Of a DNA stretch of 64,000 bases, positions 55,017-64,000 are shown in pieces. Under the pieces are notes generated by a model that was given only the letters and a program-made list of their open reading frames with translations, was not told where the DNA came from and searched no databases. The stretch comes from Sinorhizobium sp. BG8 (lineage in GTDB: Bacteria; Pseudomonadota; Alphaproteobacteria; Rhizobiales; Rhizobiaceae): the NCBI RefSeq assembly GCF_016864555.1, contig NZ_CP044011.1, forward strand, positions 3,491,501-3,555,500, read 5' to 3'. Numbering within the stretch: the first letter of the stretch is position 1; each line of letters starts with the position of its first letter. The translations under genes and the position numbers were made by a program.

Positions 55017-55883
55017 TCAGGCGCCGATAAGCTTCTTGCCCGCACGCGATATCCAGGAACCATTGTTCTCGCGCGGCTCGAGCCCCTTCGACTGAAGCAG
55101 CTTGTAGGAGTCGGAGTACCACTGGCTGTCCGGATAGTTGTGGCCGAGAACGGCCGCAGCCGTCTGTGCTTCAGCCACGATACCCATGGCATAATAGGAT
55201 TCGACCAGACGCGCCAGCGCCTCTTCGACCTGGTTCGTGTTCGAGAACTGTTCGACGACCGTACGGAAACGCGTCACCGCAGCCAGATACTCCTTGCGTT
55301 CCAGGTAGTAGCGGCCGATCTGCATTTCCTTGCCCGCGAGCTGGTCACGGGCGAAGCGGATCTTGATCTGCGCATCCTCGACGTATTCCGAGTCCGGATA
55401 CTTGTCGATCACGGCCTGCATGGCCTCGATGGTCTTCTGCGAAGCGCGCTGGTCCTGCGTCACGCTCGGGATCTGCTTGGAATATGCAAGGCCGACGATG
55501 TACTGGGCGTAAGCGGCGTCTTCCGACTGCGGATAGAGCGCGAGATAACGGGAGCCCGCCGCGATCGCTTCATCGTTGCGGCCCTGGCGGTAGTTGACGA
55601 AGGCGTTCATCACCAGCGCCTTACGGGCATATTCGGAGAAGGGATGCTGGCGATCGATCGCCTCGAACTTGCGCGAGGCCTCGGTCACCTTACCGGCGTT
55701 GAGGTTGGCCAATCCTTGATTGTAGAGCACATCCGGCGGGTCGGTCTCTGCGCTCAGCTTCGTGATGTCGATGTCGGGATCGCTTTGGCAAGCCGTCAAC
55801 AGCGAGGCGGAGGCCACGCCAACAAGCGTTACGCACACGATGCGCGCCGCCTTACCTACTCTAGCAGACCCTGCAAGTATCAT
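55017..55883 (-). CDS. bamD: outer-membrane assembly lipoprotein BamD (ComL)
   Basis: TPR-repeat lipoprotein of the beta-barrel assembly complex, 288 aa. The lipobox is LLTAC (Cys near residue 32). TPR-like repeats run from [20 protein letters not shown] through [17 protein letters not shown]-type segments to [14 protein letters not shown]. It acts on the periplasmic face of the outer membrane with BamA. The frame extends to 55982; an ATG at 55913 is an alternative start. Confidence 0.93.
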   Translation of the reverse strand: MILAGSARVGKAARIVCVTLVGVASASLLTACQSDPDIDITKLSAETDPPDVLYNQGLANLNAGKVTEASRKFEAIDRQHPFSEYARKALVMNAFVNYRQGRNDEAIAAGSRYLALYPQSEDAAYAQYIVGLAYSKQIPSVTQDQRASQKTIEAMQAVIDKYPDSEYVEDAQIKIRFARDQLAGKEMQIGRYYLERKEYLAAVTRFRTVVEQFSNTNQVEEALARLVESYYAMGIVAEAQTAAAVLGHNYPDSQWYSDSYKLLQSKGLEPRENNGSWISRAGKKLIGA

Positions 55884-56091
55884 CTGACAATCCCAAAACT
55901 GCGCTCCGCCCATCAAGACGGAGCTCACGAACGGCGTTTCTAGCCTCAAAAGCGTAATGACCGCAACGCCATGGAGCCGCATTAACGCATTTTTGTGGCA
56001 ACAGACGGACCCGACTTGCGATGATCACAGGAAATCACCAAACGGTGGCCGGTTTCGCACGCTCGTCAGAGCGAAACTCCGGCCCGCATCA

Positions 56092-57045
56092 TCATGCGGA
56101 CCAGGGAGCGAACTCCGGAGCGGTGACCGCAATCAGCTCACGCTGGCCGGGGCGTGCCCGCGGCGAAGACGTTTCGACGACCTCATAGGCCGAACGATCG
56201 CTGAGAAGCGCCTTGAGGGCGTTGGCGTTCATCTTGTGTCCGCCGCGATAGGAACGGTAGCAGCCAATGAACGGCGCACCGGCAAGCGACAGGTCGCCGA
56301 CGGCATCGAGTGTCTTGTGGCGAACGAATTCGTCCTTAAACCGCAGGCCCTCGACGTTGATCACGGTATTGTCGTCGGAGATGACGACCGAGTTCTCGAG
56401 AGACGAGCCGAGCGCGTAACCGGCGGCCCAGAGGCGCTCGACGTCGCGCATGAAGCCGAACGTCCTGGCGCGGGCGAGCTCCGTCCGGAAGGTCGCTGGC
56501 GTCAGGTCGCCCTTCCAGGCCTGGCGGCCGATGAGCGGGCAATCGAAATCGATCTCCACTTCGAAGCGGGTTCCGTCATAGGGAGAGAACTCGGCCCAGG
56601 AGGCCCCCGATTCGACGCGCACGCGCTTGGTGACGCGGATGTAGCGGCGCTTGACGGCAAGCGGCGTCAGGCCGACCTGATCGATCGCATCAATGAAAAC
56701 GGACGAGCTGCCGTCCATGATCGGCATCTCGGCGCCGTGAACCTCGATCAGAACATTGTCCAGTCCGAGCGCATAGAGCGCCGCCATGACATGCTCGATG
56801 GTCGCGATCGAAGTCGCTGCGGAAAAGCCGAGGACCGTGCAGAGGTCCGTATTGCCGACCTGGGAGGAAACGGCGCGATATTCGCTGATTACCCTGCGAT
56901 CATGCACGCGCTGGAAGACGATGCCACTGTCGGCCTCTGCAGGGTGGAAGGTGATGGAAACGGCTGCCCCGGAATGAACCCCCGTCCCCGCGATGGTGAT
57001 CGCGTCGGAGATCGTCGTTTGATAGCCAAGCAGTCCGATAGTCAT
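56092..57045 (-). CDS. lpxC: UDP-3-O-acyl-N-acetylglucosamine deacetylase
   Basis: Committed step of lipid A synthesis, Zn-dependent, 317 aa. It begins with the family start TIGLLGYQTTI and GVHSG. Zn and catalytic motifs are IEHVMAAL (His), FVRHKTLDAVGDLSLAG (His and Asp) and RGGHKMN (His). The ATG at 57045 is chosen over an upstream frame opening at 57075. It is followed by bamD, 208 bases away. Confidence 0.96.
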   Translation of the reverse strand: MTIGLLGYQTTISDAITIAGTGVHSGAAVSITFHPAEADSGIVFQRVHDRRVISEYRAVSSQVGNTDLCTVLGFSAATSIATIEHVMAALYALGLDNVLIEVHGAEMPIMDGSSSVFIDAIDQVGLTPLAVKRRYIRVTKRVRVESGASWAEFSPYDGTRFEVEIDFDCPLIGRQAWKGDLTPATFRTELARARTFGFMRDVERLWAAGYALGSSLENSVVISDDNTVINVEGLRFKDEFVRHKTLDAVGDLSLAGAPFIGCYRSYRGGHKMNANALKALLSDRSAYEVVETSSPRARPGQRELIAVTAPEFAPWSA

Positions 57046-57308
57046 TCTCAATTGCCTTGTCTCGCACCGGCGCAAGTCGCCGGCTTTATCTCTTTATGCG
57101 GCGCGAAACCCCACCCGCCCGATATGCGGCATTTCATTGCCACAGATCCGGTTGACAAATTTCCACGGGCGCTTGCACGCCGCCGTTTAGAATCCCCTGA
57201 CCCCATGGCGAATGTAGTAGGTCCCTCAGCGCCATACAAATCACTGTTTCTTTCCGTTTGTTACGAGTGACACAATCCAATAAGACCTTGAAATCACTCC
57301 CGAAACTC

Positions 57309-57337
57309 AAATGCCCGGACCAATGGCCCGGGCATTT
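57309..57337 (-). terminator. rho-independent terminator after ftsZ
   Basis: The 10-base arms AAATGCCCGG/CCGGGCATTT enclose a 9-base loop about 22 bases past the ftsZ stop. The arms begin with A and end with T, giving a modest U-tract. The rest of the 57046-57358 gap (lpxC upstream region) shows no gene; a TTGACA is visible near 57151 on the plus strand. Confidence 0.8.
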
Positions 57338-57358
57338 AATCACACTATTCGACGCGCC

Positions 57359-59119
57359 TCAGTTCGACTGCCGGCGGAGAAAAGCCGGAATCTCCAGCTG
57401 ATCGTCCTCGCTCAGAGCCCGCGGCTGGGGGCTTGCCCGGCCATGGTCATCGAGCTGGCCGCGGCGGGGAGCGTAGAGGCTCGCTTCCGGGGACAGCGGA
57501 CGGCGCTGCTGCGATGCAGCCGAGGGTGCTCCGGCCGTCATGTCGGAAGCGGCGGAATGATCCTCCTCTTCCCTTCTGCCGAGTGAAGACGTGATTCGCT
57601 TGAGCAAGCCCATCGGACCGCGCTCCTCGGCGTGAGTCTGGACCGGTGCCTGGGCGCGGTGGTCGATTTCCGCCTTAACGACCTGGGGGAAGTCCTCGAT
57701 CTTCGGCATGCGGGTAGCCTGGGCTTCCTGGCGGATGATCGGAGCGGAAGGCTCCATCCGCGGAGCGGCCGGGGCAGCGTGCATCGGCTGCATGGCCTGC
57801 GGAGCCTGCTGAACGGGCTGCTGCATGTGGACCGGGCGCTGTGCTACCGGCATTTCTGCAGCAGGCGAACCTGCAAAGAGACGGCTCTGCGGACGGAACT
57901 CTTCCTGCTGGGCCATGACCGGAGCAGCTGCGACCGGCTTGGAAAGCGGGATCGAGAGCTCACGCTCCAGGCCTTCCTCGGCTGCCCGGATCGTCTCAGC
58001 GACCGGATCAGCCATCCGTGCAGGCTGCTGGGCGACCGGCTGGGGAGCCGGTGCTGCCTGGACCTGCGGCTGGACCGGAACTGCGGCGGACGGACGAACT
58101 ATAGGCTTCGCAGACCCGCGAAAGTCAACAGAACGACCAGCCACCTCCGAGGCCGTGCGATCGATACCGGTTGCAACGACGGAGACGCGGATGATGCCTT
58201 CGAGTTCCTCGTCGAACGTCGCGCCGAGTATAATGTTGGCATCCGGATCGACTTCCTCGCGAATACGCGTAGCGGCCTCGTCGACTTCGAAGAGCGTCAT
58301 GTCGCGGCCACCCGTGATCGAGATCAGCAGGCCCTGCGCACCCTTCATCGAGGTTTCGTCGAGCAGCGGGTTCGCGATCGCTGCCTCGGCAGCAGCCATT
58401 GCGCGGCCGTCGCCCGAAGCTTCGCCGGTGCCCATCATCGCGCGGCCCATTTCGCGCATCACCGAGCGGACGTCGGCGAAGTCGAGGTTGATGAGGCCTT
58501 CCTTGACCATCAGGTCGGTGATGCAGGCAACGCCGGAGTAGAGGACCTGGTCAGCCATTGCGAACGCATCGGCGAAGGTCGTCTTGTCGTTGGCGATGCG
58601 GAACAGGTTCTGGTTCGGAATGACGATCAGGGTATCGACCGACTTCTGAAGCTCCTGGATCCCCTGCTCGGCGAGCCGCATGCGGCGTCCGCCTTCGAAG
58701 TGGAACGGCTTGGTAACGACGCCGACGGTCAGTATACCCTTGTTACGGGCCGCCTGTGCGACGATCGGGGCTGCGCCCGTGCCTGTGCCACCGCCCATGC
58801 CGGCGGTAACGAAGCACATGTGCGTGCCGTTGAGGTGATCGATGATCTCATCGATGCACTCCTCGGCGGCAGCCCGTCCGACTTCCGGCTGCGAGCCGGC
58901 GCCCAGACCCTCGGTCACCTGGACACCCATCTGGATGATCCGGTCCGCCTTGGTCATGGTCAGCGCCTGGGCGTCCGTGTTGGCGACGACGAAATCGACG
59001 CCATCAAGGCCCGCGGTGATCATGTTGTTGACGGCATTGCCGCCGCCGCCGCCGACACCGAACACGGTGATGCGGGGTTTGAGCTCGGTAATGTCCGGCT
59101 TCTGCAGCTTGATAGTCAT
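57359..59119 (-). CDS. ftsZ: cell division protein FtsZ
   Basis: Tubulin-like GTPase that forms the division ring, 586 aa. The N-terminal GTP-binding part includes [15 protein letters not shown] and the tubulin signature [10 protein letters not shown] (about residues 109-118). The T7 loop residues are [12 protein letters not shown] long Pro/Ala/Gln-rich linker (about 330-560) is typical of rhizobial FtsZ1, and the C-terminal peptide IPAFLRRQ recruits FtsA and others. It is the last gene of the ddlB-ftsQ-ftsA-ftsZ unit. Confidence 0.97.
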   Translation of the reverse strand: MTIKLQKPDITELKPRITVFGVGGGGGNAVNNMITAGLDGVDFVVANTDAQALTMTKADRIIQMGVQVTEGLGAGSQPEVGRAAAEECIDEIIDHLNGTHMCFVTAGMGGGTGTGAAPIVAQAARNKGILTVGVVTKPFHFEGGRRMRLAEQGIQELQKSVDTLIVIPNQNLFRIANDKTTFADAFAMADQVLYSGVACITDLMVKEGLINLDFADVRSVMREMGRAMMGTGEASGDGRAMAAAEAAIANPLLDETSMKGAQGLLISITGGRDMTLFEVDEAATRIREEVDPDANIILGATFDEELEGIIRVSVVATGIDRTASEVAGRSVDFRGSAKPIVRPSAAVPVQPQVQAAPAPQPVAQQPARMADPVAETIRAAEEGLERELSIPLSKPVAAAPVMAQQEEFRPQSRLFAGSPAAEMPVAQRPVHMQQPVQQAPQAMQPMHAAPAAPRMEPSAPIIRQEAQATRMPKIEDFPQVVKAEIDHRAQAPVQTHAEERGPMGLLKRITSSLGRREEEDHSAASDMTAGAPSAASQQRRPLSPEASLYAPRRGQLDDHGRASPQPRALSEDDQLEIPAFLRRQSN

Positions 59120-59224
59120 GATGTCCGTTCCTTTCGTTGCCGGCCCGCATCGCCACGCCGGCCAATTCCTAAACCCGTTGTCGGTCTTCCCCGAAGCACG
59201 CCGTACCTTCGCCCGGGGAACCCG

Positions 59225-60559
59225 TCAGAAACTTTCCTTCAGCCACTGCCCTACCCGGGCAATGCGGCCATTCCCTCCCGCAAGCTGCGAGAGCACTCCG
59301 CCCTGCGCCGCATGCGCCTCCAGTTCCGCAACCTGCGGATAGATCATCAATCCGACTGCGGTCGAAAAGGCTGGTCCCTTCGCCGCCGCCGGCAGGCCCG
59401 AGACGCCCAGCGGGCGCCCGATCCGAACGTTCCTTGCGAGAATCCGTCGCGCCACTTCAGGCAATCCCGTCAGCTGACTCGCGCCGCCCGTCAAGACGAT
59501 TCGCTTGCCGACGATCGGCGAGAAGCCCGATCGCTGGATACGATCGCGAATGAGTTCAAGCGTCTCCTCGATGCGCGCCCGCACGATGCGCGACAGCAGC
59601 GCCCGCGGCACATGCGTCGGCTGATCCCGGTCGTCCTCGCCGATCGGCGGAACGGAAACGATGTCGCGTTCGTCGGAGGCATTCGGCAGCGCAGAGCCAT
59701 GCACCACCTTCAGCCGCTCGGCATCTTCGATCCGCGTCGAGAGCCCGCGGGCGAGATCGGTGGTGACGTGGTGGCCGCCAAGCGACACCGCGTCGGCATG
59801 CACGAGCTTGCCTTCGGCAAAGACGGAGATGGTGGTGGTCCCGCCACCCATGTCGATGCAGGCGCAGCCGAGCTCGACTTCGTCGTCCACCAGGGCCGAG
59901 AGACCGCTGGCATAGGGGGTCGCAACGATCCCCTCGACCGAAAGATGGGCGCGGTTCACGCAGAGCTCCAGGTTCTTGAGGCCACTGCGTTCGGCGGTCA
60001 GCACATGCATGTCGACGCCGAGAGTATCCCCGAACATGGCCAGCGGATCGCGGATGCCGCGCTCGCCGTCGAGCGAGAAACCCGTGGGCAGCGAATGGAG
60101 GATCGCGCGATCCTGGCGGCGGAGCGACTGCTGGCCGGCAGCCGCGAGCACCTTGCGAAGGTCGTTCGCATCGACTTCCTGGCCGCCGAGATCGATCGTT
60201 GCCGTGTAGATGTCGCTCTGAAGGCGTCCGGCCGACAGGTTGACGATGAGGCTGTCGATGGTAAGGCCAGCCATACGCTCGGCAGCGTCTACCGCGAGCC
60301 TCACGACGCTTTCGGCGGCATCCAGATCGGCGATGACACCATTCTTGACGCCGCGCGATCTCTGGTGGCCGATGCCGATGATTTCGATGCTGTGGGTCCG
60401 TCCCGGCAGAATCTCGCTCTCGGCGCGCGGCGTCAGCCGCCCGATCATGCACACGATCTTGGTCGAGCCGATGTCGAGGACCGAAACGACGTGCGTCCGC
60501 TTGGAGGAAAGCGGCTTCAGGCGGGGCAGCCCGATATGGGAAGAACCGAAAATGCTCAT
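59225..60559 (-). CDS. ftsA: cell division protein FtsA
   Basis: Actin-like membrane tether of the Z-ring, 444 aa. ATP-binding motifs are VLDIGSTKIVCMIG (phosphate 1, about residues 27-40), IDMGGGTTTISVF (phosphate 2) and VLTGGASQLTG (adenosine). The ATG at 60559 overlaps the ftsQ stop (ATGA). It is 105 bases before ftsZ. Confidence 0.96.
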   Translation of the reverse strand: MSIFGSSHIGLPRLKPLSSKRTHVVSVLDIGSTKIVCMIGRLTPRAESEILPGRTHSIEIIGIGHQRSRGVKNGVIADLDAAESVVRLAVDAAERMAGLTIDSLIVNLSAGRLQSDIYTATIDLGGQEVDANDLRKVLAAAGQQSLRRQDRAILHSLPTGFSLDGERGIRDPLAMFGDTLGVDMHVLTAERSGLKNLELCVNRAHLSVEGIVATPYASGLSALVDDEVELGCACIDMGGGTTTISVFAEGKLVHADAVSLGGHHVTTDLARGLSTRIEDAERLKVVHGSALPNASDERDIVSVPPIGEDDRDQPTHVPRALLSRIVRARIEETLELIRDRIQRSGFSPIVGKRIVLTGGASQLTGLPEVARRILARNVRIGRPLGVSGLPAAAKGPAFSTAVGLMIYPQVAELEAHAAQGGVLSQLAGGNGRIARVGQWLKESF

Positions 60560-61487
60560 GTGCGCTCCGCCGCCTTCTTCAGTTCCTTGGTTCGTTTCTC
60601 CAGCACGGCATTGCGCCGCTCGAGGGCGCCCTCCGTGAGCCGGATCGTCGTGCGGTCCTCCAGGCGGAGGTCGACAGCGGCGATATCGCGCTCGAGCAAC
60701 CCCTGCTCCGCCTCCAGCGTCGAAAGGACGTTCATGGCGCGCGGCACGTTGTGCTCGGGCAGCTTGATGATGACGCCGTTGTCGAGACGCAGGTCCCAGC
60801 GACGGCCGGCCACGCGGACATAAGCCTTTACGCGCGACTTGATCTCCGGCCAGCTTTCGAACTCTTCCGCAAAGCCGGCGGCAGCCGTTTCGGCATCGCG
60901 GCCAACGAAGAGCGGCAGTGTCGAGAACTTGTTGTCACGAAGGGGCGCAATCACGCTGCCGCTTCGCTCGATCAGCGAAAGATCCGATCCATGCTGCCAG
61001 ATCGCGAAGGCTTCGCGCTCCTCCAGGTGAACCTCGATCGTACCGGGATAGACCTTGCGTACGGAAACCGACTGGACCCAGGGGAGCTTCGCGAGCTTCT
61101 CGCGTGCATCCGCAATGTCGAGCGCCAAGAGCGACGTCGTTCCGTCGAGCCCAAGCTGCTCGAGGATATCGATCTCGGAGGTCTGGCTGTTGCCGGACAC
61201 CTTGACGTCCTCGATGGCAAAGCCCGCGGCCGTCGTCGACAGCTGCGCGAACTCCTGTGAGTGCCCACCGAGCGACATGCCATAGAAACCGGTTGCCGCA
61301 AGGAACGCGACCGCGCCGACTGAACCGGCATGGCGCGGGATCGGCACGCGGCCGACCGCAAGACTGACGACGAAACGGACAACCCTGCGCAACGGCCGGG
61401 CAAGACGCGACCGGCCTCGGCCTCGGGAACGCCGGCGGCAGCCCTGCGCCCCATTCTGTCCCTTCTCCTGCCGATCAACGCAAACAC
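60556..61487 (-). CDS. ftsQ: cell division protein FtsQ, with apparent one-base frameshift near the N-terminus
   Basis: Bitopic division protein. The membrane segment ([17 protein letters not shown]), the POTRA part ([19 protein letters not shown]) and the C-terminal domain are all in the frame ending at 60556. That frame has no credible start: its opening (61539) lies inside ddlB and encodes Arg/Cys-rich, non-family sequence. The likely true start is the GTG at 61487 (GGAGG 7 bases upstream, V-F-A-L-I-G-R), in a different frame. The two frames join if one base is added in the G-run at about 61398-61400 (C on the coding strand), giving V-L-P-R-P-L-R-R-V-V and about 310 aa. Either a sequence error or a real mutation. 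Confidence 0.85.
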
Positions 61488-62401
61488 GACGCGTCCTCCA
61501 CCATCCACCGCAAGAACTCACCAAAGGAATGACCGGCATGCGCGGCCATTTCGGGCACCAGTGATGTAGGGGTCATGCCGGGCTGGGTATTGATCTCCAG
61601 CCACACCAGTTCGCCGTTCTCGGAGAACCGGTCGTCGTAACGGAAGTCCGAACGACTCACGCCTCGGCACCCGATCGCTTGATGCGCCTTGAGTGCCAGT
61701 GTTTGTATTTTTTGGTAAATATTTGGTGAAATTTGCGCAGGAATGACGTGTTTTGAGCCGCCCGCCACGTATTTCGAGTCATAATCATAGAAACTGTGGC
61801 CCTGCGGCACGATCTCCGTAACACCAAGGGCAACATCGCCCATGACGCCGCAGGTCAGCTCACGACCGTAGACGTAGCGCTCGACCATGACCCGGTCGCC
61901 GTAGCGCCACTCGCCCGAAGTAATGATCTGGGGCGGATGCGACTGATCCTCCTTCACGATGACCACGCCGAACGAGGAGCCCTCGTTGACCGGCTTGACC
62001 ACATAGGGCGGCTTGATCGGATGGGCGGACGTGAAATCGAAGCGATTCATGACGCGCGCTTCAGCGACGGGGATACCAGCCGCCTTGGCGACGATCTTGG
62101 CCTGCCCCTTGTCCATGGCGAGCGCAGAGGCGAGCACGCCGGAGTGGGTGTAGGGGATCTGCAGGTATTCAAGAATGCCCTGGATCGTTCCGTCTTCGCC
62201 GAACGGCCCATGAAGCGCATTAAAGGCGACATCCGGCTTGCAGGCGGCAAGAACGCTGGCAACGTCGTGATCAACATCCACGCGGGTGACGCGATAGCCT
62301 TCGGCCTCCAGTGCATCCGCGCAGGCATTGCCGGAAGAAAGGCTTACCGGCCTCTCCGACGAAAACCCACCCATTAGCACCGCCACATGCTTGTCGCTCA
62401 T
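61475..62401 (-). CDS. ddlB: D-alanine--D-alanine ligase
   Basis: ATP-grasp ligase making the D-Ala-D-Ala dipeptide for peptidoglycan, 308 aa. Motifs: [15 protein letters not shown] (residues 10-24), [27 protein letters not shown] (ATP-grasp loop) and [14 protein letters not shown] (Mg and substrate). GGGG lies about 6 bases before the ATG at 62401; the frame opening at 62749 crosses a terminator. It overlaps ftsQ by 13 bases. Its upstream region has CtrA-like elements. Confidence 0.96.
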   Translation of the reverse strand: MSDKHVAVLMGGFSSERPVSLSSGNACADALEAEGYRVTRVDVDHDVASVLAACKPDVAFNALHGPFGEDGTIQGILEYLQIPYTHSGVLASALAMDKGQAKIVAKAAGIPVAEARVMNRFDFTSAHPIKPPYVVKPVNEGSSFGVVIVKEDQSHPPQIITSGEWRYGDRVMVERYVYGRELTCGVMGDVALGVTEIVPQGHSFYDYDSKYVAGGSKHVIPAQISPNIYQKIQTLALKAHQAIGCRGVSRSDFRYDDRFSENGELVWLEINTQPGMTPTSLVPEMAAHAGHSFGEFLRWMVEDASCLR

Positions 62402-62505
62402 AAAAACCCCCGAGAATTCCGCACATTGCCCGTACTCGCTTGCGTGGACCTGATCCCCAGGTCCCGACTCGTCGAAGCGAGATGGAACCACTAGAGCGGA
62501 ATTAT

Positions 62506-62554
62506 GGTTAATGAAGCGTTTACTTTCGTTAACCAGACCGATCGAAGAGGTTAA
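62506..62554. promoter_or_regulatory. CtrA-like boxes upstream of ddlB-ftsQAZ
   Basis: TTAA-TGAAGCG-TTTAC (62508-62523) differs in one position from the CtrA consensus TTAA-N7-TTAAC. The same short stretch carries GGTTAA (62506), TTAACC (62529) and GGTTAA (62549). It lies about 105-150 bases before the ddlB start. The surrounding 62402-62652 region has no gene. Confidence 0.45.
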
Positions 62555-62652
62555 TTTTTCAAACCCTCGAATCAAATCACGACGCGATTCCCTTCTTGGA
62601 ATCAGAGAGTTGCGGCTTGCGCAAGTAGTCGTGAGCGGAAGGACAAAAAACG

Positions 62653-62685
62653 AAGGACCCGCCGCGGATTGCGCGACGGGTCCTT
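62653..62685 (-). terminator. rho-independent terminator after aqpZ
   Basis: Nine outer pairs (AAGGACCCG/CGGGTCCTT), one mismatch and four inner pairs, followed on the minus strand by a run of six T. It lies 24 bases past the aqpZ stop and isolates it from the ddlB promoter. Confidence 0.88.
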
Positions 62686-62708
62686 GCTTGCGAGAAGTGC
62701 TGGCAGGT

Positions 62709-63395
62709 TCAGCTCCCCTCGCCGACCGCCTTCCAGGCCACCCCGCCAAGCGCCCCGCCGACGATCGGGGCGAGCCAGAACAGCCAGAGCTGCCCCAGCG
62801 CCCAGTCCCCCACGAAGAGGGCCACGCCCGTGGAACGCGCGGGATTGACGGAGGTGTTTGTGACCGGAATGGAGACCAGATGGATAAGTGTCAGCGCAAG
62901 CCCGATCGCGATCGGGGCGAATCCCGCAGGCACACGGCCGCTCGTCGCCCCGAGAATGATGAAGATGAACATGAAGGTCATCACGACCTCCGTCACCAGC
63001 GCCGACGTCAGGGCATAGCCGCCCGGCGAATGTTCCCCGTAACCGTTCGAAGCAAAACCACCGAGCTCGAACCCCGGCTTGCCGGTGGCGATCCCGTAGA
63101 GGACGGCTGCGGCGACGATCGCGCCGGCCACCTGCACGACGATGTAGGGCAAGAGGCTGGAAGCGGGAAACTTCCCGGCAACCGTCAGTCCGACCGAGAC
63201 GGCCGGGTTGAAATGTCCGCCGGATATGCCGCCGACAGCATAGGCCATGGTCAGCACCGTAAGGCCGAAGGCCAGCGCAACGCCGACGAATCCGATACCG
63301 AGACCGGGAAAGCCCGCGGCAAGCACCGCACTGCCGCACCCGCCGAACACAAGCCAGAATGTACCGAGAAATTCCGCAGAAAGCTTCTTGAGCAT
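62709..63395 (-). CDS. aqpZ: aquaporin Z
   Basis: MIP-family water channel, 228 aa, with six membrane helices. The two pore motifs are HFNPAVS and SVNPARS. The start [27 protein letters not shown] matches AqpZ. The open frame reaches 63512, but the ATG at 63395 with GGGAG upstream gives the family length. It has its own terminator and stands between the division operon and the divergent transporter. Confidence 0.95.
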   Translation of the reverse strand: MLKKLSAEFLGTFWLVFGGCGSAVLAAGFPGLGIGFVGVALAFGLTVLTMAYAVGGISGGHFNPAVSVGLTVAGKFPASSLLPYIVVQVAGAIVAAAVLYGIATGKPGFELGGFASNGYGEHSPGGYALTSALVTEVVMTFMFIFIILGATSGRVPAGFAPIAIGLALTLIHLVSIPVTNTSVNPARSTGVALFVGDWALGQLWLFWLAPIVGGALGGVAWKAVGEGS

Positions 63396-63717
63396 GCCAC
63401 TCGCTCCCTCATGCGTTGATCGCGAAATCAAGTTCCCGTTGAGAGCGAGTCGCGTCAAGTGAATTGGAGTTCCGGTACGCGCAATAAGTGTCGACGGTAG
63501 TGGATCGGTCAATTCAGGCGACCATGCCAGCCATCGCGCTTGAGGACATTTTTGCGCAACAAACGATCAAAACTATCCAGCATGCGCAATTCCGAGAATT
63601 ATAATTTCGATTTCGTCCGATTTTCGATGCTTTTATTGTTTTCCTTTGCGCTCGTCTGCTCTATGACGCGCATGCTGCCTCCCAAGACGGCAAAAACCAA
63701 CAACAAGGCCAAGAACC
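63396..63717. other. divergent promoter region aqpZ / MHS transporter
   Basis: About 320 bases. The right half is AT-rich with a perfect TATAAT at 63600-63605, but no good minus-35 at 16-18 bases. A 47-codon frame from 63582 overlaps the transporter start but begins upstream of this minus-ten and has no ribosome site. It is not called as a gene. Confidence 0.5.
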
Positions 63718-64000
63718 ATGAGTGACGCTACTTCCACGGTGTCACCGACCGCAAAGCATTTGAATGTTCCCGCCAGTAACTCGCCGGCGCGTGTCCTCTT
63801 CGCAAGCTTGGTCGGTACGACCATCGAATTCTTTGATTTCTACGTCTATGCAACGGCCGCGGTGATCATCTTCCCGCACCTGTTCTTCCCGGCATCCGAC
63901 CCGACCTCGGCAATGCTGCAGTCCTTCGCAACCTTCTCCATCGCCTTCTTCGCCCGACCGATCGGCGCCGTGCTTTTCGGCCATTTCGGCGACAAGGTCG
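63718..64000 (+). CDS. MHS-family (metabolite:H+ symporter) MFS transporter, 5' part
   Basis: The first 94 codons are inside the window; the gene is cut by the window edge. TTIEFFDFYVYATAAVIIFPHLFFP (about residues 36-60) and TFSIAFFARPIGAVLFGHFGDKV are the characteristic first two helices and loop of the MHS group (ShiA/KgtP/ProP-like). AAGG is about 9 bases before the ATG. The substrate cannot be judged from this part. Confidence 0.88.
   Translation, partial: MSDATSTVSPTAKHLNVPASNSPARVLFASLVGTTIEFFDFYVYATAAVIIFPHLFFPASDPTSAMLQSFATFSIAFFARPIGAVLFGHFGDKV

Noticed and set aside
57632-60823. Plus-strand open frame of more than 1000 codons opposite ftsZ and ftsA
   Set aside because: It is Arg/Asp/His-rich, matches no family, and is fully antisense to two strongly conserved genes.
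63582-63725. 47-codon frame overlapping the MHS transporter start
   Set aside because: It begins upstream of the likely minus-ten TATAAT (63600-63605), has no ribosome site and has AT-rich promoter-like composition.

Overview
The window is a high-GC alphaproteobacterial chromosome segment, most likely from the family Rhizobiaceae (Sinorhizobium/Ensifer, Shinella, Rhizobium or a close relative). Three things point there: the ddlB-ftsQ-ftsA-ftsZ / lpxC-bamD-recN-ligA block at the right end; the efflux pump next to an N-acetylglucosamine/murein-sugar operon in an order I recall from Sinorhizobium meliloti; and the many Pot-type and sugar-type ABC transporters with overlapping cistrons. The taxonomic call is from gene content and recalled synteny, not from a search.

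Left, about 1-13.5 kb: an accessory catabolic cluster. It holds a class III transaminase, a polyamine-type ABC transporter whose permeases and ATPase are on the plus strand while its binding protein is on the minus strand, a flavin amine oxidase, a BetI-like TetR regulator, a phosphoethanolamine-methyltransferase-like enzyme, two tandem CrtI/PYROXD2-like FAD oxidoreductases and a GcvT-like folate-dependent enzyme. Two BetI-box-like palindromes (1553-1570 and 8605-8622) sit in the two divergent promoter regions that would drive all of it, so it looks like one regulon for an unidentified amine, probably N-methylated. This is the best candidate for an undescribed system here. About 13.5-19.5 kb: a second Pot-type ABC operon ending in an Asp/hydantoin-racemase-family gene, with a divergent FCD-type GntR regulator.

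Middle, about 19.6-37.3 kb: a TetR-controlled RND efflux pump (SmeAB/AcrAB type), then a divergent amino-sugar locus. The minus arm carries murQ, a sugar ABC transporter, an oxidoreductase and an ATPase. The plus arm carries a BadF-type sugar kinase, a HutC/UTRA GntR regulator, a SIS-domain deaminase, nagA, a membrane dipeptidase and cutC. Two near-identical 18-base operators, each a TGGTATT direct repeat on an 11-bp period, face each other in the divergent promoter. Together the genes would import and degrade GlcNAc- and MurNAc-containing sugars from chitin or peptidoglycan.

About 37.3-51 kb: housekeeping genes in short units: creA, pncA, cheW, a SCO1/SenC copper protein, an FAD hydroxylase, prmA, aminopeptidase P, azlCD, panBC, a DbpA-like DEAD-box helicase and a PAS-domain protein. 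About 51-64 kb: ligA, recN, bamD and lpxC, then ftsZ, ftsA, ftsQ and ddlB (all minus strand), aqpZ, and the start of an MHS-family transporter cut by the window edge. ftsQ shows an apparent one-base frameshift near its N-terminus. No tRNA, rRNA, CRISPR array, IS element or phage gene was recognised.
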